This document shows positions 37,101 to 52,100 of a stretch of DNA of 64,000 bases, piece by piece. A program made the position numbers and the translations under genes. The DNA is from Sympetrum striolatum (lineage: Eukaryota > Arthropoda > Insecta > Odonata > Libellulidae), in contig OX388352.1 of NCBI GenBank assembly GCA_947579665.1, forward strand, positions 33,040,216 to 33,104,215. The letters run 5' to 3'. The notes beneath the pieces were generated by a model, which saw only the letters and a program-made list of their open reading frames with translations, searched no databases and was not told the DNA's origin. Position 1 is the stretch's first letter. Each line of letters begins with the position of its first letter.

Positions 37101-40100
37101 TTTTACATACCTTTGTCTCAATTAAAAGGGATTTGGAATTGTAAATCGATAATTGTAAAAATAAAAGATAAAGAGCTTAATTGATCATAAATTAAAAATA
37201 TTTTTTTAAGTTAAGCATCTATTTTGAAACAAGTTGGCATGCATAGGGAATATTTCTACTGACATCTACCATAATACAATAAATATCCGAATTACGTCCA
37301 AATCGACTTACAACTGGTCAGTAATAACGGAATGGGGTGGTTTGTTGCCGACTGACTGTATCATCTAAATAGTAGATTTAGAATTAGATTGTTAGAGAAA
37401 TATATATAAAATGAACAAAGCAGCAGTCCATTTCATAAATTTGCTAAAACTATAAAAATTTAAGACATACTTTTAACTATCAAATTAAGATATTATACAA
37501 ATTGCTCTGAAAAAACTAGAGCAATTTCTAACTAACCATTCATTTTTGCTTCTCTCATCTTTAATATGAGAATCCATAATTTTCAATAGTTTTTTTTGTG
37601 TTTATACCTATCTGATGTTACAATCTTATATTCTTGGTCTCACCTCAATTTAATTAGAATTTTTATAGAAAAAACAGTGTACTATGTTAAATGTCCTACG
37701 ATCATATTCTTAATACTTTGTAGCCTTGAAATTTTTCTTTTGTTTTCAGAAGATTTGCAATATAACAATTGCACAATTTATTAAGTGTCTCTATCTATAA
37801 ATAATAAAACCTATAACCAATATAGCCATAGTAACATGTGATTTCCTTTCATTAGACTCCAGAGAAATAAATCTCAATTCAAAGCACAATCATCCTTAAG
37901 TGTAAGATGAGTAAACCTATTGCCAAGTATTTTATTTTTTAAATTATCTTGAACAACATCACACGAAATTAAATTAAATCATTGACAAGTTGCTCACAAC
38001 TCCTTGTCTTGATGAGTGTCATATAAATCTTTAATGAAAACAACTTCTAAGCATTAACCTTGGCTTTGTTCCATTAAATCTTGCCCCACTTACATTTGTA
38101 TGTATATATTTATCACACATATGCATGGTATATGAATTATAATTTTCATTGTATATATACTGTGTTATATTTAACAAATGATCTATTACAGCAAAGAAAT
38201 TCTTGATGATGGATGTTAAAATTTATTTTATAGAAATTTCACTAGGATGATATGGGTGAATCAAAAACTGTTCATGATTGGTCAGATGACCATACTTACT
38301 GTAATTTCTAAGGTCAACTCGTATGTATCCTGCTCCAGCTCAATTGTTTTGATTTTTATTTTTGAGGATTCCTTGACAACAGTTGTTTTCCGATACCACG
38401 TCACAACAGGTTTAGGATTGGCTTTACACTTACACCTCATAGTGATAAGTGTACCAGATTCATTTGGAATGATTTTAGGCTTCTCAACAAAAGTAGGCGC
38501 AAAACCTGCAGCTGAATCATCCCCACCTGGAAGAAGAGAGTTTCCCAATTGCTTTGATTAATCTTGTGTAGCATAATCTTTTTCCAAATATTGCTCAGTA
38601 TATACTCATCTACAAAAAGGTGTACATCAGGTTAATCAGCAAAAGATGGGGAGAGAAGGAAAATTCATTTAAAAATTCCTGAAAAAAATTTGTAAATATG
38701 CACAGATTTGAAAAACGAGAGCCAACAGATCAAAACTTAGAAAATATTTACATATGTACAGAAGAATAGAGACAAAATAACCTGCAGATGCTGAAAAGTA
38801 AATGGAAGAGAAAAACAGATAGGCATTGTCATGCATGCAAACAATAGGTGAAGAGTGAAAGTTCAATGGACCTTTCCAGAGCACCAGATGGAGGATTGAT
38901 AGGTAAATGCTGAAAACTAAAAAATAAGGATCAACTATAGGGCAAGAAATAAATCACAGTTTGATGGAGTTGAACACTTGAAAATTTCATAGTCCTACCC
39001 TTAGTGCTTGAAAGAATAAAATTACAACATACAATTCAGGGTAATTCAGCTGGGTATTCAACTGTGACTTTAGAAGATTCTTATCGTCCTACATGCAGAA
39101 TCTTCCAGATCCAAATCATATCATACCTTGAAAGTTAAGGGCAATATTGGCATTGCTCTCGCCAAAACTATTGAAGGCATTACACCGGTAGTTTCCACCA
39201 TCTTCTTTAGTAGGGTTTGATATTTCGAGAGTAAGAAGATAGGTGTCCTTTCCAGTAGATTTCCGAGATATCTTGACTCTGTTGCTATCTGAAATGACTT
39301 TGACTCCCTGGTACCACGTTATCTCAGGAAGTGGATTTGCCTCTAGAATACACTCCATCACTAATATGTCACCTTCCTGTCGAATCGTAGGCTTCTTGGG
39401 AAAGCGAGGAGCTTTCCCATCTGGAATCCTAGAAAAATAAATTGTAGATGAGATACACCAGACACTCAAGATTCCAAATATCTAATGGTTACCTCAGAAG
39501 ATATTAAAGATGTTTTATTCAGATGTGAGTCTTTTTAATAATGCTTTTACATAAAAATTAACTTTATTGTGTTTATAATTTATAAATAATATTATATTTA
39601 TGTATATATTCCAAAACAAATTTAATTTTTGTTTGATGATGTCACACTCAAACTTTTACTTTGATTCTTTTATACTTTTAATATAAATGAATTTTCAACG
39701 CTATGAAAAACTTTTATAAATCTAAGTACTGAGTGCTAGGAATAGTATTTGAATATCACAAATAAGTGGAATTCATTAATTCGTATTTCAATCAAGATTA
39801 TTTAAAAAATATAACTTGTACAATTACAATTATGTAAAGTATAAGTAAAAAGTACTGTTTTTACAGCTAATTTCATCTCATTAATCTGCTTCATTTATTC
39901 CTACAAGGTTTTCAATTATATTTGACCAAGTAAATTTTTATAATTATGGCAACTTTAAGCAATTTAATCCCTCTATTTTACACCTTATCAAAGTTAACTA
40001 ATAAATGTGAGAATTTTGAATGAAACTGGGATGTAAGGAGCTACTATATCAGAGCGAATGCTTAAAAGATTTAGCCGATTTACTATGATCAGAGAATAGT

Positions 40101-43100
40101 TGATTATACTCCATTATCATTGTTTTCCTTCAAAAATTGAAGCTGCATACTGAGCAATTTTCTTCCTCATCTCTACAAGTTTACTGGAAGCTGGAATATG
40201 GCAATATTACCTATTTATAATTTATCTGTAAATATTAAATTGGATATACTTTGTCATAAATATTTTTGCCTACTACAATAATTTTTAATTAATACAAGAA
40301 GATTAGGTACACCAAAGGAGATGGTATATCTTAAATTTGTTTTAAGGAATTTAATGCATTCAAATGCTTATAAATGTTTTCCTTTAAAGTATGACCAATG
40401 ATAGTTGTTGGAATATTGGACAGTATTATTTTTATTTGAATAATGGTTCATGAAAAGCATGCAGCTAGCAAAAAACTTATCAAAAAACTTTGACCTGATA
40501 TTTCAATCCAAATACTTTTTCCATACTTTCCATTTTTTTTGCCAAAGACGTTCGAGGAAATTGTAGTTAATTTTCAATTTTATTAACAGTAGTTTTGAAC
40601 TAAAATATTTATGCAAGGTAGTATTGCTCAGAATCTTTAAAATCATGAGATAACTAATATATGTTATGCAAATTAAAAGAGGAAATGAGATGAAGCAGAT
40701 TATATAATACAGCAAAAACTGTGAAAATGGTTTTGTAAAAGAAATTTTTACTGAAATCCTATTTATTCCTGCTATTTCCTAGCACTGTACTCAGTCTAGA
40801 TATTACATATATCTGTAACAATTTTATAAGAAATTACATAGAATTTATCTTGATAAAATCAGAACTACTAAAAAATAAATTCATCAAGATTAATAAAATA
40901 TCAGTTTTCTTTTACTTGCATTTTGGTTACTACATTTTAGTAATCTACATAGTTACTTATCTTTACAAATCTCTAACAATTAATATATTGTTACAGTTTT
41001 TAAAAATAAGGCATTATAAGGTTTATAACCTGGTTTCTTCTCCCACGGCCAATATTAAAGTTTTAAATTTACATAGCTATGACGTTTATTCTTGCTTGTG
41101 GATGCATGACAAAATTTGATTTAAAAGCCATAAAAATGTTCAAGCTAAATAATTTTATCCTTCTATCTCTCCCATGTGATTTATCACATCTCATGAAAAT
41201 AGATTTAATGCATGATATTATTATTGATAAAATATTTCTTTGAAATGTTTTGAGAATTTTATTGTGAAGACTATTGTGTAGAGTTTTATATTCTGTAGTT
41301 ACTTATTAATTTAAAGGGAATTAAATTTTAATCATCCAATCATCATCATTTTCATTTTATTTTTATAAAGGTTTGAAAGAAGCTTTAAAGGGAAACTTGT
41401 GAGGATGAAACTAGGAAAAGTTACACACATATGAACATGCAATAATAATATTATAGCTGAACAGAGCTTATAAAATCGGATGGATATAAAATATAATGGT
41501 AACATGTTATTGTTGATGTAGGTTAGTTAAGTGAACAAAAACTTTGTACTAACGGTCATATAAAATACAAACAGAGTTATAATATCAAACAAGAATATAT
41601 CATTTCAAAATTAAAAATTATCAATGTAAGAAGATGTAATATCAGAGAGAAACTGAAAGATTTATTTAGAACTAGAAAAGTGGATCTAATGATATTGAAG
41701 GACTCGGCAAAGTAGTGATTGACTGTGTAGAAGACATCAAATAGTAAATTATTTGTGGGGCATGAGAAATTTAAATGAAGTCCTAATTTGACCAAGAACT
41801 GTGTACATCATTTTTGTAGAGGAGGCATAATGTACCAAGCCAAACAAACCTTTGATTTTAATAATGCAATGCAATGTAATCAGTGGCAAAACATTTGTCA
41901 TGACAAAAATATTATCTAAAAAATATTGAATTTTAAACAGCAAAATTTTTGATTTGAAAGAAAATTTCAGCTGAATGCATCATAATAAAGATATTATGGA
42001 AAGTGGCTGGATATTGAAGTAATCAATGAAAAGAGAAAAGCTAATTTTCTACATGGAGAGGGAAAGAGAAGAGGAATAACCTAATAATAAAACTAAGAGA
42101 TTATGATTTTTAAAATGTGCAGGGAACATGAGTTGGTTTTGTTCAACATCAATGAAGAAATTAAAATCCTTACAGTAAATACTCAATTTCTAAATAAATA
42201 TAAATACAAACACAGAAGCTAAGGAGGCGATTAAAAATTTTCTTGTATTGTAAGAAAATCATAAGAAACGAAAAGATATATGGGGACAATACAATGGGTC
42301 AAAAAGACCTCAGCAGTTGGCACATCAAAATCGAAGAACTAAAACTAAAAGACATTTGAGAATGTCCTACATATACTGAAAACTTAATTTGATGAGAGCT
42401 AATCTAAATGTTCTTTAAAAATAAAAATTATGGAACTGGAGCTAAGCCGTGAGAAGCAATTCAAAAGATACTGACAAAGAATCAGCAATAGGAAAAGTAA
42501 CGAGTGGGGCAAATATACAAGAATCTACTGGAAAGTAAAACCTAACTGGAAAGAGCAAGAAAATTGAAGAGAGTTCATTATTAGGAGGAAACTGAAGGGG
42601 AACAAGCAATAGGAGTAACAATTGGGCAGAAATTAGTTTCAGAAGTTCTAGAATGAACTGATGTCTAAGGAGAACAGACAATTAGAAGTGACAAAACAGA
42701 AAAAAAGGAGAAACGGAGACAAAAATGAAAGGAGAAATAGAAAATTAGAAGCGAATTCAGACAATCAAAGATATCAGGGAAGCTTACCGGAGAAGATGAG
42801 AGGGTATAAAGATACAAACTGAGTTGAGATTTGAAACACCTGAAGAGAATAGGGAGTCACAGAGTTGATGTTCTTAAGATAAACTTTGAGGGTGCCTGGA
42901 TTATGGGGACAATGATACTGATACAAAATCTTGATTGAAATGGAGGTATTGAGTGAAAATGATATAATTCCCCAGTGTAAGTAGTAATTGTGTGTTAAGA
43001 ATACTTGAGGAAGATGGAAATCATAGAGATTTGAAAATTAAATTAGGATCAATGCTGAAGTAATATGAAAATTAAATTTGCCAAGAATAGTTCTCATTCA

Positions 43101-46100
43101 ATGAAGACCAGAAAAATTTGAAATGTATAAGTATTCAGTAAACAAGCTGCTATCAAATAGTAAATTTTCTGTCTCATTGCTTCTATTGTTTTTTATACAG
43201 ACCTATTTTCAAATAAATAATAATAATTTATGGCAATACAGCAAAGAATCTGAATAAATTATGTATTTTAATTGTAATGGTATTTTTCATTTATGAACAA
43301 ATATTGGACAAGTCATTTTACAAAAAATCATCTCCATTTTTCTCCTTCCATTTCCACTGAAGACTATAAATAACTGTTTTTCAAAGTTTTTGCTCACCAG
43401 TATTAATAGTAGAAAGTTTGGGATAAATTCAGACATACAGTAACAATAAATAAACATGCTTGTTAGGATTTTTTTCTGAAAGTTCAACTTTGATTCAAAA
43501 TGTTAAAAACTAATAATAGGCTAATTAGTCTCTTAGTACCACGTAATTTCAATTGGACTAACAAAAAGTGCCAACACGAATTGGAGAATTTTGTAACATT
43601 TTTTTAATGAAGCAGTACGGCATTAATATTTGAGATATGGACCTAATTTTCTTCTTTATTCACCTCAGAATGGATGAGCAATCAATGATAAATAATTGTT
43701 AGATAGTATGAACAATAAAAATATTTATTACAAGAAAGTGAGCTGATATATCGGCCTGTGGCACTTTTCGCCCAATAAGCCAAAGCTGATTTATCGGCCC
43801 GTAGTACTAAGAGGGTTAAAATAAATTCTATGAATACACTGCTTATGCTGGATTTATGATCATTCAATAAAGAAAACTAAAATTCCAAGAAAGTTAATAT
43901 TAGTCTTAACTTTGAAGAGAATATTGTCAAGTTGCCTGAAAATGACCATAATGCATGTTGTAGTGAAATCTGCTAAGTTGAAAGTATTAATTGCTACTAA
44001 TGTAAAATATACTTGATGAATTATTTTAGAAAATAGTATGTATATAAGATATGTACTGTACTTGTGTACAGATCGGCATTAAAGTTTTTATTAAAAGTCA
44101 TTCACATATTTCATGGTCTTCCTTTTTCAACACAATGAAATTGTTATTAAGTAGCATAATCAATTCCTATTTTTAAGTAAAACCCTTCTTATCCAATGTC
44201 TTGTATATTATGGAAGCTATACATACAGATCAAATTTGGTAAATTCATAACTCCCCATGAATATCTCTAGCATAGAAGTTGGTTTTATATATTTTTCTTA
44301 AATTTTGACCTAAGCATGAATATATACTACAAGGGTAAAAGAATTGGAAAATGTTACTTTCTGTAACGACTGCGTTTCAAATAATAATTTTCAATTGTTG
44401 CTCCTATAAAAGTTTATCTTACAATAAAGCATTCAACTACTTAAGAATCCGGAATAGGATTCAATCTCATGAAAAGAGCAAGAATATGAAAATATAAAAT
44501 AAAATATGGAGAAGGTGATGGATAAGTACTGCCTTTGATGGTACAAACTAGACAAAAGTCCTTCATATTTGATATATGTTTTGAGCCATAATTAGGAAAA
44601 ACTGTGCTGTCTTAGCCCATCTTATAAGCTTTCAAATACAGTAATTACATTTTAAGTATTTTATCTCCAATCAATCATTAAAAATGAATCACTTTTTAAA
44701 AGAGGAACATTAACTGCATGTAAATTTGTTATTGCATATATAAAGTATTGAATTGAATATATTCCTCCCGCATATTCTTCTATTTCCTTGCTAAATTTAT
44801 TTGCTGAGAGACAAGATATGGCTTAAGTGATATTTAATCAAGGAAACTATCTTAAAATGAGAAGTTTTTTTGAAATAGAAATACATTATTACTCAATATC
44901 AGCGACCCGTCATATAAACAAATCATTCTCAGAAAGATAATTAATACTTTTTATGAATCATATGAGTAAACTAAATGGTGACTTTTTTGCCACATTATAT
45001 CATTGAAAACTTATTCTATGACATCATTTAATCAAAACGTTGTAGCTATGTAAACTGGAATTTCTAATTGCTCATCATGATTTGCTTTTTAATGTTATAA
45101 ACATGAATCAAAACATTGTCTTCAAATACTGTAGTAATGATTAGGAGACGAAAATGTAAATGAAAATTCATTTTTAAATGAAGAAAAATATCTACGTATA
45201 CTAAAAGTTTGAAAATTATTGGTTGTTTAATGAATTTTGATAAAACTGCAACTATAAACGAATTTCATAGCAAAATCTCTCAAGGAAAGGATAAAGGTGA
45301 CTTTGTATGATAAGGTCGAGCACCTAGGAAAATTACCAAGGAAGAATGGACATGAAAACATGTTATGGCTTGATAGATTAATTAGAAGAGCAACTGACCG
45401 GCAATCGGGAGGTCCGGGTTCAAGTTGCGGTCTTGTTAGACTTTTTTCATGCCTGTTCTTCCTTGGAGATTTAGTTCTCCCAAGTTGTAAATAATATTCA
45501 TATCAAATATTTAGATTTAAACTAATATGGAATTAAATAATAATAAGTATTACAGCAAATATTTACAAGCTCAGATGTTAGTTAATTGAATAATAAATAA
45601 CTACATTTTTTACAACAATTACAGAGCCTTGAATTTGAATTTTTTCTTGAATCTTCAAATTACTGATCTTACTATTAGGTAACGATTTTTCAGAAAGAAA
45701 GAAAAATTATTACAATATTCCATGCAAGTGAATAAAATAGAGGTAATATCAGACTCAAACATGATTAATAGGATAAAACATACATATATATGTATGAAAA
45801 CAGGTCATGTTATAAATTAGTTCAGATGTAATTAAGACCAATTAAGAGGAAAAGCATGACACATTTTACTTACTTAGGCTTGCCACCACCCTCAAAATTA
45901 AGGTTAATGGTAGCCACTCCTTCACCATGCTTATTTTTTGCCACAGCCTTATATTCACCCCCGTCACCATTTTCAACATTAATAATATCTAGCCTGGCCA
46001 TATAATACAGTTTCTGATCTTGAGTCAACGTCACTTTAAATCTTCCACCATCACTAATAATGTTGCTCCCATGATACCTTAAAGAAGAGTTATTGAAACA

Positions 46101-49100
46101 AGAATAAGATTTTGTGAAGGCAAAAGCTTTATGTAAAATAATGCTAAACATAAAAGTTAAGCTTAAATTGATAAGTTTTTGATCTTTTGATCATATAACT
46201 TGGAAGTGTGCAGCATACCATCTCATGACTTCCTTTTTATGCTCCCCTTACATATTTAAAGAGTTGTATTATTGGAAGTGTGACTTCATAATTAGATTGT
46301 AGATTAGTACTGAATTTTTTTAAAAAGCTCAAAACCATGGTCTGAAGGATTTTATATAATTTAAACTTCTAGGCCAATCAAAGTACATCATGATACAACT
46401 ACTGTTCAGTGCTATTAATTAGAAAACTAATTCCTCATACCAAACATATATCCTTGTCACATCCAACCCACTAACTATGAGCTTCCTAAGCAATGTGTCA
46501 GGTAACACATATGCTATCAGGTAGCTCTGGATGCATCACAAAATTTTCAAAATTTCCATGTGCATGTATTGGTTATTTTTAATATGTAAGATTTTTGATA
46601 ACAATTTTCTCTTAAAATGAGATGAATTACAAGTGGTAAATTCTACAGAAATTTCAAAAAAATAAAACACATGAACACAATGTCAGTAGTTGCCTCAATC
46701 TTACCATGTGACTGTGGGCATTGGATCTCCCACGACACGGCATTCAAAGGTAATTTTGCCTCCATCATCTGACTGCCTTATCACTGGACGTTCCGTAAAT
46801 GTTGGCTTGATACCATCAGCTGGTACCGGAGCCTCATCGCCTATGTTAAGAAATGAACCTAAAAACGGCTATTTTTATGAGAAATATGTTGAAAGATGGC
46901 CAATTTTAGGATAACACAGTTCACCACATAAGAAAATCCAGATGACTAAGAAGTTAATTTCCAAGTAATTTTCATTTCTCAATTTTTCACTAATCATAAA
47001 TTTGGATAGATATGATGCTTAAAAAATCGAGGGAATAAATTAACTTCTCAGTCAATTGGGACGTACATAGATAAAGAGGATTACATTTTGGTTCCAGTAT
47101 AATGAATACAAAGGAAATAAAAAGGTAGGACTTGAGGACCTGGATTACCTGCTAAAGAAGAAATTCATTTTAATGCAATAGTTGAGTGGATATAGAAATT
47201 GAAGCTTGCCTGCAAATAAAAAGTGAGAAATAGAATAGCAATATCAAAGAAAAGGAACTCCAGCATGAGAAATGTAAAGTAGAAGAGCCAACAAAGCCTC
47301 CATTGCAGTACTGAAAGAAGATGAGAAATACAAGAGCAACTGGAAGGAGAGATGCTTACAGAGATTCAGGCTCATAATGTAGAATATGCATAAGATCTTG
47401 AAATAAAGTTGAAACTGTGCAAAAAAAAGAATAAAACCATATGCAACCTATAGATGTGAAAATAAAATGGCTACAGAGGAGACTAAAATATTTCTGTTTG
47501 TATCACAGTAATTTCAATTAAAAATGATGGTTTGTTAAATATAAAGTGGATATCCATGCAAAAGATATAGGTTGCATTGCAATTTTCAAAATCTGTGTAA
47601 TTTCTCTATTCCTGCAATTTATTTTGGTGCAATTATGACAAAAAATCATAGATCAACCCATGTATATAGCTGCCTTACAATCCCTTTTTTAAATAATGGT
47701 ATCTGAGCAAAAATATTTGAAAAATCATGAAGATAAACTCACTCTAAAGCAGAAAAAAATCAAAGTTAAAATGATAATTATGTGCTCAATCAAAAAATAA
47801 TTTGGAATAAATATTTTCCAAATTACATGCATTATTAATATAAAAAAATGAAGTTTTCTTTCTTCCAAAAAAGCTAGCAGAACTAACCAACTAAGTGATG
47901 CCCACAAATTCTGAGGTTTCATAAGGATTTAATAAAAAGTACATATGTAATAATTTAATGAATATAAAATCCTTTAATTATTCAGTACAAAATATTTAAA
48001 GTCACTTTTAAGTCCTTTATATTGATACTACTGTAAGGCAGGTAGTAAAAGATACTTATCAGAAGAACTTCTCTAGTAGATTTTTGTGGAACCCGTTTAA
48101 CTAACCCATCATCCAATTCAACCACTTCCTATTGGAATCATAATGGGAAAGAAGCCTTTCATGAAAATCTAATAATAGATGTTTAAAAAAATATAAAGCA
48201 GTAATGGGTACTTACAATAAAATTCAATTTAATTCAATGGTAAAATATCATTCCCTACATCTACAGAAGTCCTTTTGGATGCAAACTGAATTTTTGTAAA
48301 ATTTATTGTTTCTCTCTACAAGCTTGAGAAGAAAATCTATTGGTGTAACTAAGAGTGGGCTTCCAACATGTTATGAAGCAAAATACTAAAAGCATTAGAA
48401 TGCCAAACCACACACTATGTAACACCTTCTGGGCACTATATATGTTATTGCAGTGATAAGAATATCCAGTGCTTGAATATATTCTAAAGCAAAGGTTTAA
48501 TAGCAGTTGTAATCCATAATAGAGGAAAAAGGTATGAAGTAGAATGAGAAAGGTGATTACAAAATAGGAAAGGGAAAAGAAGAATTTTCTCCTCCTACAA
48601 CAATTAAGATTCAATAGTTTAAATTATTCTGTTGTAAGGCCTATTAATTTTGAGAGGAATATATTATAAAATATTATGGATAAAAATACTTTGGATTTTA
48701 TCGTTTTAAATGACAAGCTCAAGATAAAAATTAATAAGAAATCAATCAATCATTATCAAAGTTTTGAAAATATTGATCTTAATTTATGTACAGAGGAGAA
48801 AGAAAGAGGGATGAAGATGACACATGAACAAGAAGGAGTAGACAGATTAACAAACGTAGCATCCTGTTTTAGAAGCCATCTTTCTACTAAAACAATTCCA
48901 TAGCAAACCAACATCGTACTTACTGTCAAAATTCAGACTAATAGTTGCATTACTTTCCCCAAGTTCATTTTTAGCGGTCACCTTATATTTGCCAGCATCC
49001 TCAACAGTAACATTTTTTATTTCCAAAGTGGCAAAATAGGAATGACCATCTTTCTCCACCACCAACTGAAAAGTAAATAAAACAAACACCTTATGCTAAC

Positions 49101-52100
49101 AACTGTGCATTTTATATTGATATTTAAACATCAAAAATAAGATTAATAAGTATTGGCCATGCATGATGACCATAGTCAGTAGCCCTTTTAATACTAAATT
49201 CTTTATCACTTTCGGCTACTTTATCTACTGAATATTACAATAAAAATTGTTTCCTTTGGCTAATAGCTTTCAGTTTCCACCCATAAGTTGTTTTTAAAAT
49301 AAATACTAATATAATATTACATTATAGCTTATAAATATCTGAAAGTATGCATTATAGCACTTCCATAATAAAACTTACATAATTAAATATAAAGATGTGA
49401 ATAGGTTCACACAGGTTAGTGGAAATTCAATTTTTAACAAAAACATAAAATCCTACACAAATATGAAAATGAATAATGGTAATGTTTTCAAGTTTTATGA
49501 AAAAATAAACTTAAATTTTGAGGATCAAATTTTCTACTCTGGCAAATCATTCTTGGTATCAAGATAATATTCTATTAGAATTTCAATGGAAAGATCAAAT
49601 ATTGCCCTCAATCAAGTAACAATTAAGTATTTAAATAAACTTCAGATTGTATTTATCCTTGTCAATCAAATTCTAAGATAGTCTCAGAATTGACATTTTA
49701 AATATTAACAAATGTTGTGTCATTAATGTTACATCCGAGGGTAGGAGTGAAGAAAGTATTTGACAAGCCTGAGGGACATGTGGAAACAGGATGGCAAAAG
49801 AAGAGGGTCTTCTAATTATTCAAAGCTTTCTCACCACATTACAAAATAATCCTGTACTCATTAATCGAAACAAAATCAGCAACATATGCTGAAATATCAG
49901 AGTAATATTACAAGTGCTTTAAGCTTTTCCCACAAACCTGAAACACATCGACTTTTCCTTTGCACTATCTCAAAAAAGATTTCTAAAGAGATTTTCTATT
50001 TAGATTAGAAAATGAGGGAGAGAGAAGCAAGAGCTTGAATGGGCAAACTATTTTAATATATTCTAGTACAAAATTCATTCTTTATAATTCATGAATATTC
50101 TTTTAATCGGACCTCAAAATCTACAGTTCAATGCAATGACCCCTTGTATCATTCACAGTCCAATATGAAGTCCAAAGATTACTTTATTTGCAAACTGATT
50201 ATTTGAAGCGTTTTTTTGTACTTATTATTTCATTACTTCTTAAATTATTTCAATGGGCCTTGGAGATTAGCGTAATTTTTATAACATAAGCCATAAAATT
50301 GATTTAGGTTTCATTAAATAGGAGTAGAATTGTATTATATGCCACTTAAAAAGAAATGAGATTTTTCAAAAGGAATGTATAATATTACATCTTCAGAAAT
50401 TTTTATCATGAAATTTGACTTTCAACTTTCAATGTGAGTGGGCTTTTTATTTTTTCAGCTGAAGGACACAAGAAATATCCATTTTTTTTTTTCAACACAA
50501 TGAGCAAAGTTATGGTAATTTGTTAATTTATATATATTTCAGTGTTAATCTTTTACTTTACACATTTTATGATGACTAATGACATTTTCTTTTTAAAAGG
50601 GTTCAGTGCCCAAGATCACAATGAAGTTCTACCTGATACAATTAAATTTAATGAAAGGAGCAATGAAACCTTAAAAATATGATTTCATGAAAGATTCTCA
50701 ACTTCTAACTCTTGAAGTAAATTTAAATATTTCTCAATATATATTTCTTGGAGGTTATTATTTGTATATTGTAATTTTTGAGCCCTAAAAAACAATTGAA
50801 ATATAGCAGAGAGGAAAATGAAGATAGAATGGAGGCAGGACTTTACAAGATCCTATCATCTGTACTTCAGTTTGAAGGGGACCCAATTTGAAAATCGACT
50901 ACCTTATTTTGCAGAGTGCATTAATAATTATAACCCCAGAGATGACAGATTTTTTATTATTAAATAATACTCAAAAAATATCGATTTTTATAGGAAAAAG
51001 GTATGAAGAAAAGCAAAAAAAAATTCTGTAATGTCTCTCAACATAAAATATGTTTATAATATACGATAGCAAATAAAATACTATGTATTATGGTTTTCCT
51101 TGTACATTAGACAAATTCTTCCAAAAACTTTAAATATGAACTGAATTATGAATGATCTTATGTAGTTACCTATTTCATAAAAATTACAAAATTAATATTA
51201 ATCTCAAAGGTGCCTGTTTAACTCTAAGCTAAATTATGGACTCATTTATCTACTCCTGATAACTGTCTTAAGAGGAAGAGAAGGTTTGAATATTGAGGAA
51301 AATGCATAAATTATTATTTACAAATATAAGATAGGAAAAGTTTATCCATCTCATTTGGATCCTCATAAAAATCATTGGTAAAGTTTTTACCCATCTAGAT
51401 TGATTGACAGCCTTTTCAGATGGAATCTTTGTGAATGGCAATCACACCAATCCTTGATGCTAGGAAAATTTTGCATTTTTGGATCATAACATTTTTTCTT
51501 AAAAGAATATTGTAAAGATTAAATTTGCCATTTTGAAGAGTATAAAACATCCAATTAGAATATGATAATCTGAATCCCATCAGTGTTTCATCTAACACAC
51601 TCAGTGCCACACTTGGCCATGGGTGATATGCTCATGGGTGATTAGTTTCAATCTCGCCTAATAAAGACCCTAATAATAATAATAATATGCGATACGATTT
51701 TCTAATTTGGGGCAATTTAGCTCATTAGTGGCTCTTATTTTTCTAGCTTCTGTAAATCTTCAGTAATGATATTAGCAATTTCCACATTCTCCTCAGCATA
51801 GTTTTGATAAAAACAAAATTTTCTAAGGCCAGTTAATTATATAAAAACTTAGCACTCATTGTATTAATAGCATACTTCTATAACTTATCTATGACACAAA
51901 ATTGGAGATTAGAAAGTACCTAAATCATCACCATAATCTTATATAGAAAGCTAATAATCATCATCATTGTGGGAGTTACAGAGTTTTATTCATTTAAGAA
52001 GGTTTAGTCACCTCTCCACAAAGTCAAGATTTATTTTAGCGAGCTACTATTAAATTTAAATAGCTGTTTACTCGTTACAGAATAATGTTCTCCTCAGTAC

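Larger units (their letters stand above)
39429..45873 (-). other. bt: Intron 6 (6.4 kb)
   Basis: Between Ig3 and Ig4. Holds the piggyBac-like MITE at 43529-43815, the SINE near 45384-45494 and a long purine-rich tract on the plus strand at about 41590-43120 of unknown origin. No gene seen. Confidence 0.65.

Noticed and set aside
38247..38561. 104-codon plus-strand frame
   Set aside because: Antisense shadow of the Ig5 exon.
48303..48614. 103-codon minus-strand frame resembling a membrane protein
   Set aside because: Hydrophobic only because of T-rich codons; no splice sites or phase match; intronic chance frame.
51591..51650. Repeated CATGGGTGAT with CAGTGCCACAC, possible transposon end
   Set aside because: No partner end or target-site duplication could be found.
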